64,000 bases of DNA from assembly GCA_036852015.1 (NCBI GenBank), contig JAANDG010000010.1, positions 558,001 to 622,000 of the forward strand, given 5' to 3'. Within the stretch, counting starts at the first letter, position 1. Each line of letters starts with the position of its first letter. The stretch is from Pelodera strongyloides. Its lineage: Eukaryota > Nematoda > Chromadorea > Rhabditida > Rhabditidae. Made by a program: the position numbers and the translations under genes. This document shows, piece after piece, positions 36,960-48,500 of this stretch. The notes beneath the pieces are model-generated. The model did no database searches, had not been told where the DNA came from, and worked only from the letters and a program-made list of their open reading frames with translations.

Positions 36960-39815
36960 ATATATTTTTCATAAAACTCCACTGTATTTGTAAGATAAGA
37001 CCTCACCGTATTTTTCGATTCATGTAGAGCACTATTGACGTTTCTCAACGACATGAATCCCCAGACGAATTCCTATCGCACACAATTCATGGGTAAAGGT
37101 TCCTAAACAGTTTCAGTGTTTCATCAAACATTATTCAGACGTTCCGTGAACAGTGCGCTCTCCGGACAGAAGATGTCGACTGTGTACGGATTAACGCCCT
37201 ATTCGCAGAGTTTGACCCGATGGCATGCAAGGATAAAGGTATGATACTTATGCGAAAAAAGGTCTGTATTTCAAACATTCTAGAAATCATAACCATAGCT
37301 GTTGTATACAGCAGCATGTCACCATTACTTCCAGACCGACATTATAGACTATCCGCCTAGGTGAAATGTTTTTTTCTTGTTTTACATAAAAACTACCTTA
37401 CCTTCTTAACATCCACCGTTTAGACGAGAAGACATGTATGGATGCTCTAACTGCCAACTGTGATCCAACTGTGCCGAGCGCCGAGGAGAATGATAGATGC
37501 GACCAGCTCTTCGCCAACATGGGAAAGGTCGATAAGCTTCCATCCTTTCGTGAATTGACAAAAATTGCGGGAAATGCGCGCCAAATTCAAAAAATCTGGA
37601 CATACTGTAACGCGCATGCAATTTTGCGCAAAACTATTCAAGAAGCAAGAAAGAACAGGAAGAACAATCCTAAACCAGGGTACAATTAGTCGATATATAT
37701 ATATATATGTATACCCACATGTTTCAGGAAGATGCACTAAAAATGAAAAATAAATGTTCTTCGGGAAATTCACCAAAGACATGCGCTCGTCTTACCGAGG
37801 TCTGTCAATCGAAAAATTCAAATTAAGTTTACAATACAATTAGAAATAATCTAGTGACAAAAAAAATATTATCAAAATGCTCTAATGTATGAAGAAATGC
37901 GCGCAAACGAAAACAAGTTGATTATTGACATTGAATATTATCATGGGATAGCCACTAGGTGAAACGAAAGGACAGTATGTGGAGGCAAAGAAAAAAAAAG
38001 AAGAAAAGAAAAAATAACCCCAGCTCTGTCCAACCCGTAAAACCTTTGGAAGCTATTTGGAAAGCTTATTGGTTTAGAAACTGAAAGAACTGGGCGCTGT
38101 CAAAGAAGCTTGGGAGGATTGGTGCGAGGGCGGAAAGGACAAGAGCTCACCACAATGCAAGGTAGAATACATAAGACGTTTTTATAATTTCTTGTCAGGA
38201 TCGGGCACCGATTGTACGTAGTACGAAGGTTTACTTTAACACTTCTTTCTATGAGCTATTCAAGAAAAATGCTTCCAAAAAGACAATTGCTAATTTAGGA
38301 ACTCCAAAACGCATGCAAGGATAGCAGCGCCGAAGGCTGTGAATTTGTAAACAGTGCCAAGACACGACCGCAGAGGTGGGCAACTCGATGCGAAATTCGT
38401 TTTCTTGTACTTTGAGTTCCATGCACAAAGTAAACCCTCTCCACATTTTCTATAAACGGCTGTTCATCTGCATATTTTTTCTTGCCTCCTTGCTCAGAAA
38501 AACATGCATGATTTTTGTCAACTGACTTTCGAATTCCTGCCCGTGCTCGTATAATTAACACATGAAAAACACATAAGTGTAATGTGGTGCACTCGAAAAA
38601 AGGTAAGAATGGAGAACCCCTTCATTTAGAATCGGTGCAATTGTTGGAATGATTTTGGGCGCTCTGATCATGGCCCTCGGCGTGGTCTTTTGGGTCATTT
38701 TGGGCGTAAATCGGTCAAAACACGACGATGAGAAGGAGCGATTGAGACAAGCAAAGAAGGAGGAGAAAAAGAGAAAGAAGATGGAGAAGAAAATGGCGGT
38801 AGGCTATTGTTTACTACATAATACTGTCCTATTTGCGAAAGTGATTCATTTTATAGCTCGGTTTTTATGTAGTGTGCTCCAAAGCCCTAGATTAAGTTAA
38901 CTAACGCCCATGTTCCTCTTTGGTAGCAATACTCGTCGTGGGAGATGATCGCATTTTTAGTCACCTAGACTACAATTTTTACTGCGATATACCGATACCA
39001 AATGGTCATATCGTTCACACACGCTCTGATGAATAAACAAATGTTGCTGATTGATTTTATCGATTTTTTTTTCTTCATCACTTTGTTTTTAGAAGAAAAA
39101 CAAAAAGAAGAAGAAGAAGGACGATGATAGCACCACTAACACTGGGACTACAACTGATGTAATTCATTCGTGACTATTTTATATTAAAAAAATTACTAAG
39201 GTATTACAGAAATTGAGAATCACATTAAAGGAAGGCAGTCACTTCAAACTTTTTTATTCGATTTTTATTAGATGCAAGAAGATTTATAAAACAATATGCA
39301 GCCAGTAAAAAGCCACATAAAAGCGAGCTCAGGGAGAGAAATCAATGAAAATGGGTTTTGGTAAATGACCGTCGCCGGTGCATATATGCCAGGGGTACTT
39401 GGAGAGTGAACAGCCTGCAGTGTTACACCTGGCGCGTGGTTTATCACTGCAGGGTATTTATTATGAAACTCTATACGGGCAATTATAAACTACGGTATAC
39501 TAGTAAAACTCATTCGTTTTGCCGTACTTTGGTGCTGGAATCGTAGTTTTCTTCACATATTTGAATATTTAATGAAAAGCGAATAAAAAATACGAATTTG
39601 TAGTGACTGCGATCCTGTAAATAAGATGCAGGGACATTTCTACGGAGAGGGTGTAAAACAACCTATTCTGAAAACCACCCTTTTACTGGAATTTTACTTT
39701 TGAGCAATGCACGATCAAAATATATTCAGTACTTCAATTATTTTAATAATTTCCTTTTTAATTTTTGTCTTAAATCAATCATTCTTTCTTGCAGGGATCC
39801 ACCTTTGGCCCATAG
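23352..39815 (+). CDS. Gene C: giant Cys-rich type I membrane protein, 44 exons, 1510 aa
   Basis: Family not recognised. Exons: 23352-23540, 24407-24490, 24770-24859, 25202-25252, 25459-25572, 26133-26219, 26513-26608, 26901-27086, 27618-27689, 27899-27973, 28270-28336, 28539-28672, 28758-28826, 30648-30722, 31018-31221, 31383-31451, 31556-31642, 31735-31824, 32136-32243, 32411-32488, 33055-33135, 33345-33444, 33570-33985, 34072-34146, 34311-34391, 34533-34600, 34741-34870, 34964-35047, 35187-35270, 35413-35613, 35775-35843, 35945-36028, 36103-36183, 36358-36471, 36571-36636, 36735-36815, 37139-37238, 37424-37527, 37728-37799, 38078-38161, 38299-38375, 38630-38798, 39093-39158, 39795-39815. 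They sum to 4533 nt with no stop until the final TAG. Residues 1-22 are a signal peptide (IIQLLFLVHALVA). About 1400 residues of small, mostly two-Cys modules follow, with an acidic insert in exon 23. A membrane helix is at about 1427-1450, then a Lys-rich tail. Exons 12-26 repeat as 27-41. Intron 10 has a GC donor. A surface receptor or adhesion role is inference only. Confidence 0.8.
24190..24330. repeat. Duplicated TGTATGCACATAG / microsatellite-like stretch
   Basis: The unit GTGTATGCACATAG then TACACATGTGCATACAATA occurs twice, followed by (CATA)n-type sequence. It is internally palindromic and lies in gene C intron 1. Confidence 0.6.
25773..25916. mobile_element. Short TIR element (144 bp) in gene C intron 5
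   Basis: The left end AGGGAAAGAAATCCCTCGGT and right end AACCGAAGGGATTTCTTTCC are inverted repeats of about 22 bp. The interior is noncoding. No TTAA adjoins it, so it belongs to a different family from the others. Confidence 0.6.
27300..27478. mobile_element. TTAA / CCGG-family MITE
   Basis: The ends TTAAAGCGAAATACCAGCCG and CGGCCGGTATTTCGCTTTAA, with TTTTTGAAACGCAT and its complement just inside, mark this copy. It is closely related to 61386-61568, sharing TTATTCAAATTTATGCTCAT. It is in gene C intron 8. Confidence 0.8.
28159..28213. repeat. Tandem ~24-bp unit, two and a half copies
   Basis: The unit GCATGAATATAAGATTTAGG is repeated directly, with a third partial copy (GCATGAATA). It lies in gene C intron 10. 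Confidence 0.7.
28361..28394. repeat. Perfect 15-bp hairpin in gene C intron 11
   Basis: GAGCTAGCTGGCTAC, a four-base loop GCCA, and the exact reverse complement, 24 nt downstream of the exon 11 donor. Confidence 0.75.
28994..30551. mobile_element. 1.56-kb TTAA element with ~130-bp terminal inverted repeats
   Basis: The left end TTAAAGGGAGAGGCCCACGA and the right end CGTGGACCTCTCCCTTTAA face each other. Matching continues inward over about 130 bp (TTAATTTACTTGCACAGAATGT, AACTCACAGAGTTATTC, CAAACAGTTCGGC and their complements). It fills most of gene C intron 13. The interior holds a tandem of ~110 bp and no recognisable transposase, so it appears non-autonomous. Confidence 0.75.
29761..29975. 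repeat. Two tandem copies of a 110-bp unit
   Basis: AATGAAAAGGTAATGAAGAA begins both copies (29761 and 29871). They are nearly identical through CTTAGAATATGTAGGTA, differing by one substitution and one base in an A run. Inside the 28994-30551 element. Confidence 0.85.
30746..30914. mobile_element. TTAA / CCGG-family MITE
   Basis: The ends TTAAAGCGAAATACCTGCCA and ACCGGTATTTCGCTTTAA are inverted. It lies in gene C intron 14, only 24 nt after the exon 14 donor, so it post-dates the exon structure. Confidence 0.75.
32531..32814 (+). mobile_element. tRNA-derived SINE with A-rich tail
   Basis: The head resembles a tRNA gene, with an A-box-like GGTCCAGTGGCAGCGCG and a B-box GAGTTCGATTCC. The acceptor arms do not pair and the base after the first anticodon-loop residue is not T, so it is not a working tRNA. 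About 190 bp of unrelated body follow, ending in A-rich sequence (AAACAAAAAAAACAAAAAAA). It is in gene C intron 20, in the gene's orientation. The open frames seen on its minus strand are incidental. Confidence 0.75.
33570..33985 (+). other. Gene C exon 23: Cys module split by a long acidic low-complexity insert
   Basis: This 416-nt exon (phase 1 in, phase 0 out) starts SKKCRDAVAWHC and ends NKENCKKLFSNMPK, the same frame of conserved residues as the 101-nt gene B exon (15580-15480) and the internal-repeat partner exon 38. Between them C has roughly 100 extra residues rich in Gly, Asn, Asp, Glu and Pro (for example PDDSDDNDQPVPTNKPDKGK). It is probably an extended, flexible, negatively charged linker in the extracellular part. 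Confidence 0.8.
36899..36957. repeat. (TA)n microsatellite in gene C intron 36
   Basis: About 25 consecutive TA units between exons 36 and 37. Confidence 0.95.
38630..38798 (+). other. Gene C transmembrane and juxtamembrane exon
   Basis: Encodes IGAIVGMILGALIMALGVVF then WVILGVN and a basic stretch (KKEEKKRKKMEKK). It is the single strong hydrophobic segment outside the signal peptide. The next two exons add poly-Lys, DDDSTTNTGTTTD and the last residues GSTFGP. Confidence 0.85.
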
Positions 39816-40980
39816 ACAACTGCTTCTTTATTTCGAACAGAAAGGAATAAAAAAAATTATTTTCCCCTCTTGTGCAATCTCTTGAAAGCTGTGGGTTTCG
39901 TTTTTTGTATGTACTGTTGATTTTTTTTATTTAATAATAGTAATACTTTTTATAGACCAGTATATCTTCTGTGCTATCCAGTCACGGCGGTTTCGTAGTT
40001 ATATAGACTTCTCGTTTATACTTCTTATAGACTTCTTATATTTCCGGTCCGTAACTGCTTACTCGTACTACACAACAGTTATTGACAAATAATTATTGAT
40101 TTATCGATAATTAAATATTAATTTCTTCAGCGGCATCCGCAGCTGTTTCGGCCATGTTTTTGTAACGATTCTTCCACACAACATATATACCTCAAGAACT
40201 CTTATTTCTGTGGGTGTTTCATCAATAAAATCTTTTGGAATTCTTCATGGCCTCATGTTAAAACTTAATATATGTTGACATTGAATAAAACTACTCAATG
40301 AATGATCTTTACTCCGAAACGCCTTTACTATGATTAAACATTAACGGCACGGCGGCCTGATAGTGTTCTACACGACGGCATACCGTAACCCGAATACAAA
40401 AAAACTTGTTAACGACATTAAAACTTTATTATAACTTTGTTCAAAGTGAACCGATTCCAATAATTCTTTTTATTGCAAGTGATATATGTGTCGGAAGGCG
40501 GAACTAACAATTTGAGAAAATTTGACTGAATATATATTTTTGAGTTAATTGAATAACAAATTCTTTGGGCGCTTGTCACCCGATGAAAAGCAAAATAAAA
40601 AAAAGTGCAAAAGTGAAAAATAGCAAGAAATTTGCAATATTAATACGTTGTGCTTCGTGAATGTGGATAGGACAAACATGGCGCTTTACATTAAACAACT
40701 AAAATAAAATTCTTTCGCGGCGAATTTTCAATGCACAGCCCATCAACTACACGGGGCTTTGTGTGACAAGATGTCTCGGAAAATAAATATACTTGTACTG
40801 TCTAACAGTGATGTACAGCAATACTCAAGCTAAAACTAACCACTCGGTTTTCATTCATTACGGTAAGAAATGATCTTTGTTACACTATACCAGGGAAACT
40901 ATCCGTAACAAGATGGAATGTAAAAATATGAACAAAATGGGTAAACATTGAATCCCTTCAATTTTCAATTGGCACAATGA
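39816..40980. other. Convergent intergenic region between gene C and the myosin gene
   Basis: No exon seen. C and the myosin gene end tail to tail here. Minus-strand AATAAA-type signals at about 40426 and 40469 could serve the myosin transcript, which would imply a 3' UTR of roughly 500 nt. Confidence 0.4.
39846..39851 (+). promoter_or_regulatory. Polyadenylation signal AATAAA of gene C
   Basis: A canonical AATAAA lies 31 nt after the TAG stop in exon 44, followed by T-rich sequence. This supports the 39795-39815 exon as terminal. Confidence 0.5.
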
Positions 40981-43900
40981 TTAGGCGGCTGCTTGGCATA
41001 TCAACTCGATGTCGTTGCCACTCTTCTAAAAAAAACGTATTTTCTCATTTTGGGCCATTTTTTGTTCGACATGCTACTTCCGGAGAGTGACATGCTACCA
41101 AGAATCGATTACGGTCCAGATTTATTTATTTATTTGTGAAGGAGTCTCTACGTTTGTACCGTATGATGACGTGAAGGGTTGAAAAGCAGATGCAGAACAT
41201 TAGCCGTTAAAAATAAAGGGAACATCTGAAACTAATTACAAGTGACAAGCATAGGGAAATGGAAGAATTATAAATGACAAACCTTGAAAATAGTGGGTTG
41301 CGTCGGATCGTTCACCACTTTTACCACACGAGATTTGTTGCCAAGTGAGCATGATGGGATTTGAGATACGACGACCACAGGACGGCGCATTCCAAGACTG
41401 AAAATAATAAGGCTTATTGGCTTATTGGTACGACGTGTAGTAGATTTGCCGGAAAATTACGTGGATAGTTGGGTAATTTTTTATTAAAGTCATGCGGGCA
41501 GTCATTTTGATTAAATAAGTCAAAAATGTTCATAGCATAGACATGGGTGAACAAATACTAGGTAATAAAGTTTACATCGATAAAATAATATCTAGCGCAG
41601 CATACACAAGTAGCCTACTATGAGTGCAGAGGCACGGCAGAACAATAATCATATTTATATCATACCTGTCGTATTGAGCGAGTAGTGTGCCCACTAGTTC
41701 ACCAACGCGATCTTCGTTCTTGTTATTTTTGAGGCAGCAGACGAAATCGTTGCTCCCCACGTGGATCACTATCAAGTTGTTGCTGTCCTCGCACACAGAT
41801 ATCCGTGAGACCTGAAATTATGACGGTACGGTATAAGTACATATGATGTATGCACCAAACGCACACACATACACACACGCACGCACACGCATACACACAC
41901 GCACGCACACGCATACATACCCGCACGCACTCTAAAGAAACATTACAAAATATGATTATTAAATACCTGTCCAAGAGGAGTTGGTTCCTTGAGGAGTTTA
42001 AACTTCTTCGTGTCGAGTTTTGCAACAAACTTGTCCGTCACAATTAACACACGGGGTGACGACTTGTTGAAGCGGTTAAACTTCTGAAACAACAATGATA
42101 TATAATAGATTTGATTAATCACCTATCACTCGATTAAAAAGTAAAGACGTTCCGTTAGCTGCGGGCAAAAAAATGTCGCATCTCATATCGACGTGTCATA
42201 GGGCATAGGCGACAAGCTAACTAAAAACCGTTCACACCTTTTCTCGCTCGCTAGCTCATTGCATACAAAGTTCAGTTTCAAGAAACTATTTTCTAGATAA
42301 TTTGTGCCGTAGTGTCTCCAGTTATAAAGGGTATGTGCATGTATTGGATATTGTAAATTGTAATATCCACCCACCTGCACAAACGACGAGAAGATGATCT
42401 TTTGGAAGGGATGCGCAGGTCGAATTGCATCCAGCGCCTGTTTGTAGTTGATATTGTCAAGATTGTCAATCTCTTCTGGCTGAAACCAAATAACATTTCC
42501 AGTTCAATCGAGCAAAGAATCTGTAGAATCAAAAACTAGATCTGATGCATTACAAATATGCTATAAATTTCATCAAGTTGGAAAAAGTACAACATTTTTT
42601 TTAATGAAGACCTTAATATAACTTACATGCGACAAATAATCGCCCTTCCACACGCGTGGGTAGCCCCAGTACTGTCGTCGGGGGTTCAACGCCTCAAATG
42701 CGGCCAATTTCTGGGGTAGGGCTTCGCGCTGTAGGTAGAAAATGTATTATCTTTGAAGGATAAACAACTTTAGAAAACTTACACATCGCTACGAATGTAT
42801 ATATAAATAGATACGCTACGCACACGTAAAGAGACGCTGTATGTATACATAAACAGATACGCTACGCATAAGTAAAAAGCTTTATCTGAAGACATATTCA
42901 AATACAATACCGTTGAAAATGTAGACGTAAATAGGAAATACTACAAGACGAACTCATCTGCATTCCGCCATCCAGTGCGACAAATGCTAGGAATGAAAAT
43001 TATAAAACTATATAAATTCTTTATAAAATCCTTACCAAATGCGCCGGCATTCTGGATAGTATGATACCCGCTCTCCATCTCTGATGCATGACCTGGAGAC
43101 GTTTGACAAACGAACCAAGTACAGCCGGGGGAACGGGCCATTTAACACTTTTGCCCAGATCGGGCATCTGACGGACAGATCTGTAAGAGAATACGGTTTT
43201 ATTTTGAATCTACAACTATATCGTTCCAAACGAGTTGACGCCCTACGTGGGAAATTCGCGTGTTATCAAAATGAAGTACATTCATATTCTAGAATGCTGT
43301 GCACTAACAGCGGGAGCCTCCCCGATGGGGAGAATTTGTCTCTGCGTGTCTCGGATTCGTGTGATCCCTCTCTTTCTCTCACCTCCCACTAGGAGCTGGG
43401 GAGCATATTCCCTGCGTGCGTTCATGCGGCCACTGGATAACGGGTATCATAACTCACAACTACTGCAACACACTTATCAACCTCCTGCTGATATCTACTA
43501 CAGAAAATATACGGCGAATCCAAACTCCGTGTTATTTTGTAACTGTCAATTGCTCCTTATTCTCCTATTCGTAAATTTCAAATAACCAAATAAAAATGAA
43601 CATATTTCATATTTTCTTCACCAAATCCTCTAATTAACCAAAGATTTACCTGAACGAGTCGATAACCCTATAGATGTACGTTCGCAGCTTGTACCGTCTG
43701 TACGCGTTCATGATTGTGTACACTGCGCGGATGCGGCGATAGCGCTCGCGAGCCTGAACTCCGCGTACCATCTGGAAAATGGGTAGTTAGCTAATTACTA
43801 ACTAAATAAGTTTTCAAAATTATATTAATTAATTAAAAATTAACATGGAGACAGTTGTGGTTAGCCCGTTAGCCTCACCGGAGTACTCGTCGCCTAATGC

Positions 43901-45459
43901 TCAGAAACTCTGCGGAAGAAGTCACACAATCTACAGTATTGACACGCCATTAGATACATATTGTGAATTAGGAGCGTAAAAGATTATCTTTGTTTATTTA
44001 CTTCTTACCTTCTGCAGGAGTACAACCAATCCGGGAATCTTCTTACTACGTTCCTCTTCGAGCGTGAACACAGTCTGCGGGGATCGGATGAAAATCTAAA
44101 TGAATAATTATGCATACAATATTCAGGGAGAACTTGCACGAGACAGATGCCTTGTGTCCTAATTCCTAATCTTACGCTATACTAAGGCGTAGTCATAGAC
44201 CTAGACCTAGGCTAAAAGGAATACTATTACAAGATTAGTAATCTACCAAGTAAAAGGGCTGGGGCATGTGAGTCAGGCAGCAAACGCTTAAATTCAAACT
44301 AATGCATATGTTAGGGTTACATTTTGGCTAAAACGCGCTCTGCTCAATTTTAATGAATTCACCTTGGTCCGTCCTTCCACGCAGTCCTGATCCAAACCAA
44401 TATGTCGTAAAACTTTGACCACATTGTCTCGGACGCTACCACCACGAGGATTCGGCCATGTTGCAGGGCACAACAGCTTGTACCTGTATATTATCGGACT
44501 TAACATAACACATAACATAACATAACATTTATCACGACAACAAAGTATCGCGCACTTATTACGAAAACAGATAATATATACTATACGTTACCGTCCGTGT
44601 ATTCACATTTACGACTTAAATAAACACAAACTACACAAAGTAAGTAGATCTCCCGAATATACGTCCCACAAACTCAAAGAAAGCGTAATTTCTGCCTGGA
44701 ACTAGATTGTGTACAAACAGAAAACATCAAGACATTCATTCCAAGCAGAAATCGAAAAAGACTGATCAATCGATAAATGAAAAGGAAAACAATACCTCTG
44801 AAGGAAACGGTCGTAGGCCATTCTGTAGGCAAAACCAGCACGTCGCACTCGCACATTTTCCAAAAGACCCAGATAGCGAACCTGAAAACAAACATGAAAT
44901 CCCATTGTGAAACATACAGTAAACACCAAGCAAAAATAATCAGTTATGAAATGTATGCAATTGCATTGATGTCTAATTGCATAGACTACGGTGGGTCTCA
45001 TTAGCCGATAATTTTGCGGGTCTTGGGTTTTGCAGAAAAAAAATTGTTTTTCACGGTTTACACGGCAATTTTCCAGGAACTCCTTTATATATAAGCTTAC
45101 ATCCGATTTCTACCCACGCACCCGATCCCTTTAAAACTATAAATCGAAGAACTCTACCTGGTGGTTCACCCGTTCCACATCAAATATAGAGCTGCTCTTC
45201 TCCTCGTTCGGCTTAATGCAACGAATGTAGTAGGGCTCTTTTGATGCCAACTGAGCAACTGTAAAGGAAAATTTTAATTAAGAATCATTTTATGGAGAAG
45301 CAAAATAACTAATTGTAAGGACCACAACGAAAGAATCGATTGGCACCATTTTTCGTTCAAAATTAACAAATATTCCCGTCTCGCTTTCTCTTTCACTGTG
45401 CGGGGATATTGGTGTGTGTGTAAGTGGTGTGTGTGTATTTGCAATAATAATATATGTAC

Positions 45460-45537
<78 letters not shown>

Positions 45538-48500
45538 CTATACATTAATTTTAGATAATAATCCCTACCTAAGTCTCCCATGCTCTCCTTGAACAGGTAC
45601 CCGGCTGTGGGAGGCCGTCTGTTCACTTCCTTTACCGATTTTGAGCCATCGGGGAAGATCGAACTCAGCAAGTCGCTCTTGCTGAAACACTCATAAAGTA
45701 TAAAGCAGATTTGTTACTGCTCACTGAATTGCGAGCTCAGTTTTTGTGTCCATACAAAAACATGAGAGAAAAATCCATTTACATTCGGTACTTATCAATA
45801 TACAAAGCAACAATCACTATAGTTCCAGCCTCAAATACAGCCCAACGATCCCATGGATGTAAAGCTTGCCTTATTTGCTTGATTGCAAATAAATCGTTAA
45901 ACAGACAAAATAAATAAGGATAAATCAATATTTCTCGATCAGCTCACCTATTATAAAGCAGTCGCTTGAGATCTTGGAATAGTGTGTCTCTATTCTTCTC
46001 CATGAAACCCAGCACACTGTAAGTGACATCGCCCGCGTAGTGGGTGACTCTGTAAAAAGATTTGTTTTTACAAAAAAACTGAACAATACACTGGGGTACG
46101 TCTTCCTTGCCTGAAACGTTTGTAAAGCTTTCTTTTGCAAAATCATTGATCCTTTGTTTGTCTAATGGTGACTGTGTCTCTGTCTTTACGGGGCTGTTAA
46201 CTTAGGGTTCCTTTCGGTAAAGCAAAATATAGATAATGTAAGTCATAGTACGTACCTATACTGTAAGTCTTCTGGTACTCAACTCCTGAATCTACACGAA
46301 GAAAATGTCAGTTGACTAAATAAGATGGGTATTATTAGAAGAAATTAATAATAAATAACCGACCGGAATTCCTCAAACCCGAGGCTCTTCTCACTCGGCT
46401 TCAGTCCTCGGCTCATATAATGTTTGTGGCTCGACAACTTTTTGTCCATCTCGCCAAGGAAAACCTATAAACAAAAAGTAATGTCCAATAACTCAAGGTA
46501 AGTGGTACATACTTTCTCCACTAATCGTTAATGAGGTCCGATCCTATTGCCCAATCAATAAAACAATAATATGAATATTTGACCTGGTCGGTGACGGACG
46601 GACGAAATTTTATAAACATGAAGCAACTATATAAGACTGAAGAATCCCCCAGAAAGTGTCCATGTGACAAACGCACTAATATATTGACAAATATGGCAAA
46701 TCAATAATCAATAATTTAATAAATCAATAATTCAATTAATAATTCGAGTATTTAACCTGGTCGGTGACATTGCCCACACTTGCGCACGCATCATCCAACA
46801 CTGAGAGTATTCCAGTTCGGGGCATCTCCACCAGATCACAGATGATCTAGAAATGAACTACCAATGTATTGTATGATGTTTATATCGATCAATATAAATT
46901 GATAAATGGGAAAAATCAATTAGACACACCTCAACGGGTATCACGAGAATATTCAGGCGGCTCACCATAGGGGAGGTACGGCAGGTGCGCCACGGGTGCG
47001 ACGTATGGTGTTTGCGCACCCCTGCCTGGCGCCCCCCGCCGCGCACCTATAGGGGGTTAGCCGCGCACACGTTGTGGACCCCCTTTATAGAGAAAAAAAA
47101 CCAACCTTATTGTTGAAGTATTCAATCTTCTGCCACTTGATGCCTTCACGTTCGTACTCCTCTTGCTCCTAAATATAAAGCGGAAAAAATAAATAAATAA
47201 ATAAAAACTATAACATATATAAAATTGTAATGCTTGTACAAATGGATTAATTTCATCGGGATCGGTCCACCAACATGAAAATAAACAAAATGTGTCTATA
47301 TTCATGTTATTGGGAAAGCTTAGTTACAGTAAGATGTATTCACAGTGTTTTCTATATTTATGTGCATGAGCATGTAAATAAACAAACATTATTAAAATTT
47401 ATTAAAATTTGCACTAACCTGCCGCAGAACAAGTTCGATGAATAGTTGTTGCAACTTCTCGTTACAGTAGTTGATGCACAGTTGTTCGAAGCTGAAACAA
47501 ATAGAACTATCAAACGAACAGAAAGAGATAGTTTTGATCAAAAGTTTAAGAAAAATATAAAGTTTGAGAAAGCCAAAATAATGAGATATATATATTCAGA
47601 CAATAAGAACGGCAAGGGCAAGGTACAAGGTACAAGACAAGAAAGAGAACCACGTTCTTATACACTATATTGGCTTGAGTGATGTTTATGATTTTTTGAA
47701 TAAGGAATGAAGAAATAGTTATGCCACATAAATATTTATAACAATAAATAAACAAACCTATTCGTGCCGAAGATTTCGAATCCATAGATATCCAGGACAC
47801 CGATTACCGTTCCTTTTGTATATCGGGAAGTTGAACCACCAACTAAAACAATAATACTAGAGAGAGGTTTGGGAGAGAGGATCAAGCTTGTATGCCAGTA
47901 TGCGGTATGCGAATTAGTTAAAGGTAATACATCCCTATTTTGTCATCTTGTGATAAGATAAGAGTGTGCGCGGGGTTCGCGCCAGAATTGCGCCGCAAGG
48001 CCACACAAGTGAGCAGCGGCGAAAAAATACCTGGCACTCTTCGAGCGATTCATACTTTATTCAAACCACTGACCTTTAACCGCTTCGTTGATGCGATCCA
48101 CTACCCAGGAAAACAATCGCACGTAAATTGCCTAAAGAGTTATTTGTTAAAAATGGAAATGATACAAAGACCCAGAGAATGTTCGCTTTCAAAGCAAATA
48201 AAAAAGAAACACTACAGACGTTGTGCAAAATTGAAAAGCAAAGTTTGTAAGCAAATTTGACTAGGGAATATCTAAAAGAAGAAAAGAAGAAACATGATAA
48301 ATAAAATATCCGCACCTTTGCAAGAGCATCCCGGGTGAAGATAGCTGCGTTGACATCGTGGTACTTGTTGACAATATCACCGTGCGCAGCAACAATCTAA
48401 AATATTAATTGTATTCACATTCCATATTCACCAGCACCCAGTGAGCCCTCCCTGACCTCCCCATGGAGCAAAAGAGTGCATAGAGAGTGCGAGAGCAGAA

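Noticed and set aside
36794..37054. Frames with poly Ile-Tyr
   Set aside because: Produced by the (TA)n microsatellite; the same applies around 45462-45531.
39159..39173. Gene C ending at TGA 39173 without a last exon
   Set aside because: Gene B ends with a separate homologous last exon (FGSFRP), and the matching 39795-39815 exon is followed by AATAAA, so splicing to it is preferred; intron retention remains possible.
46270..46296. A small myosin exon ([10 protein letters not shown])
   Set aside because: Exons 46464-46364 and 46049-45948 join directly in phase 2 and give the expected [10 protein letters not shown] motif.
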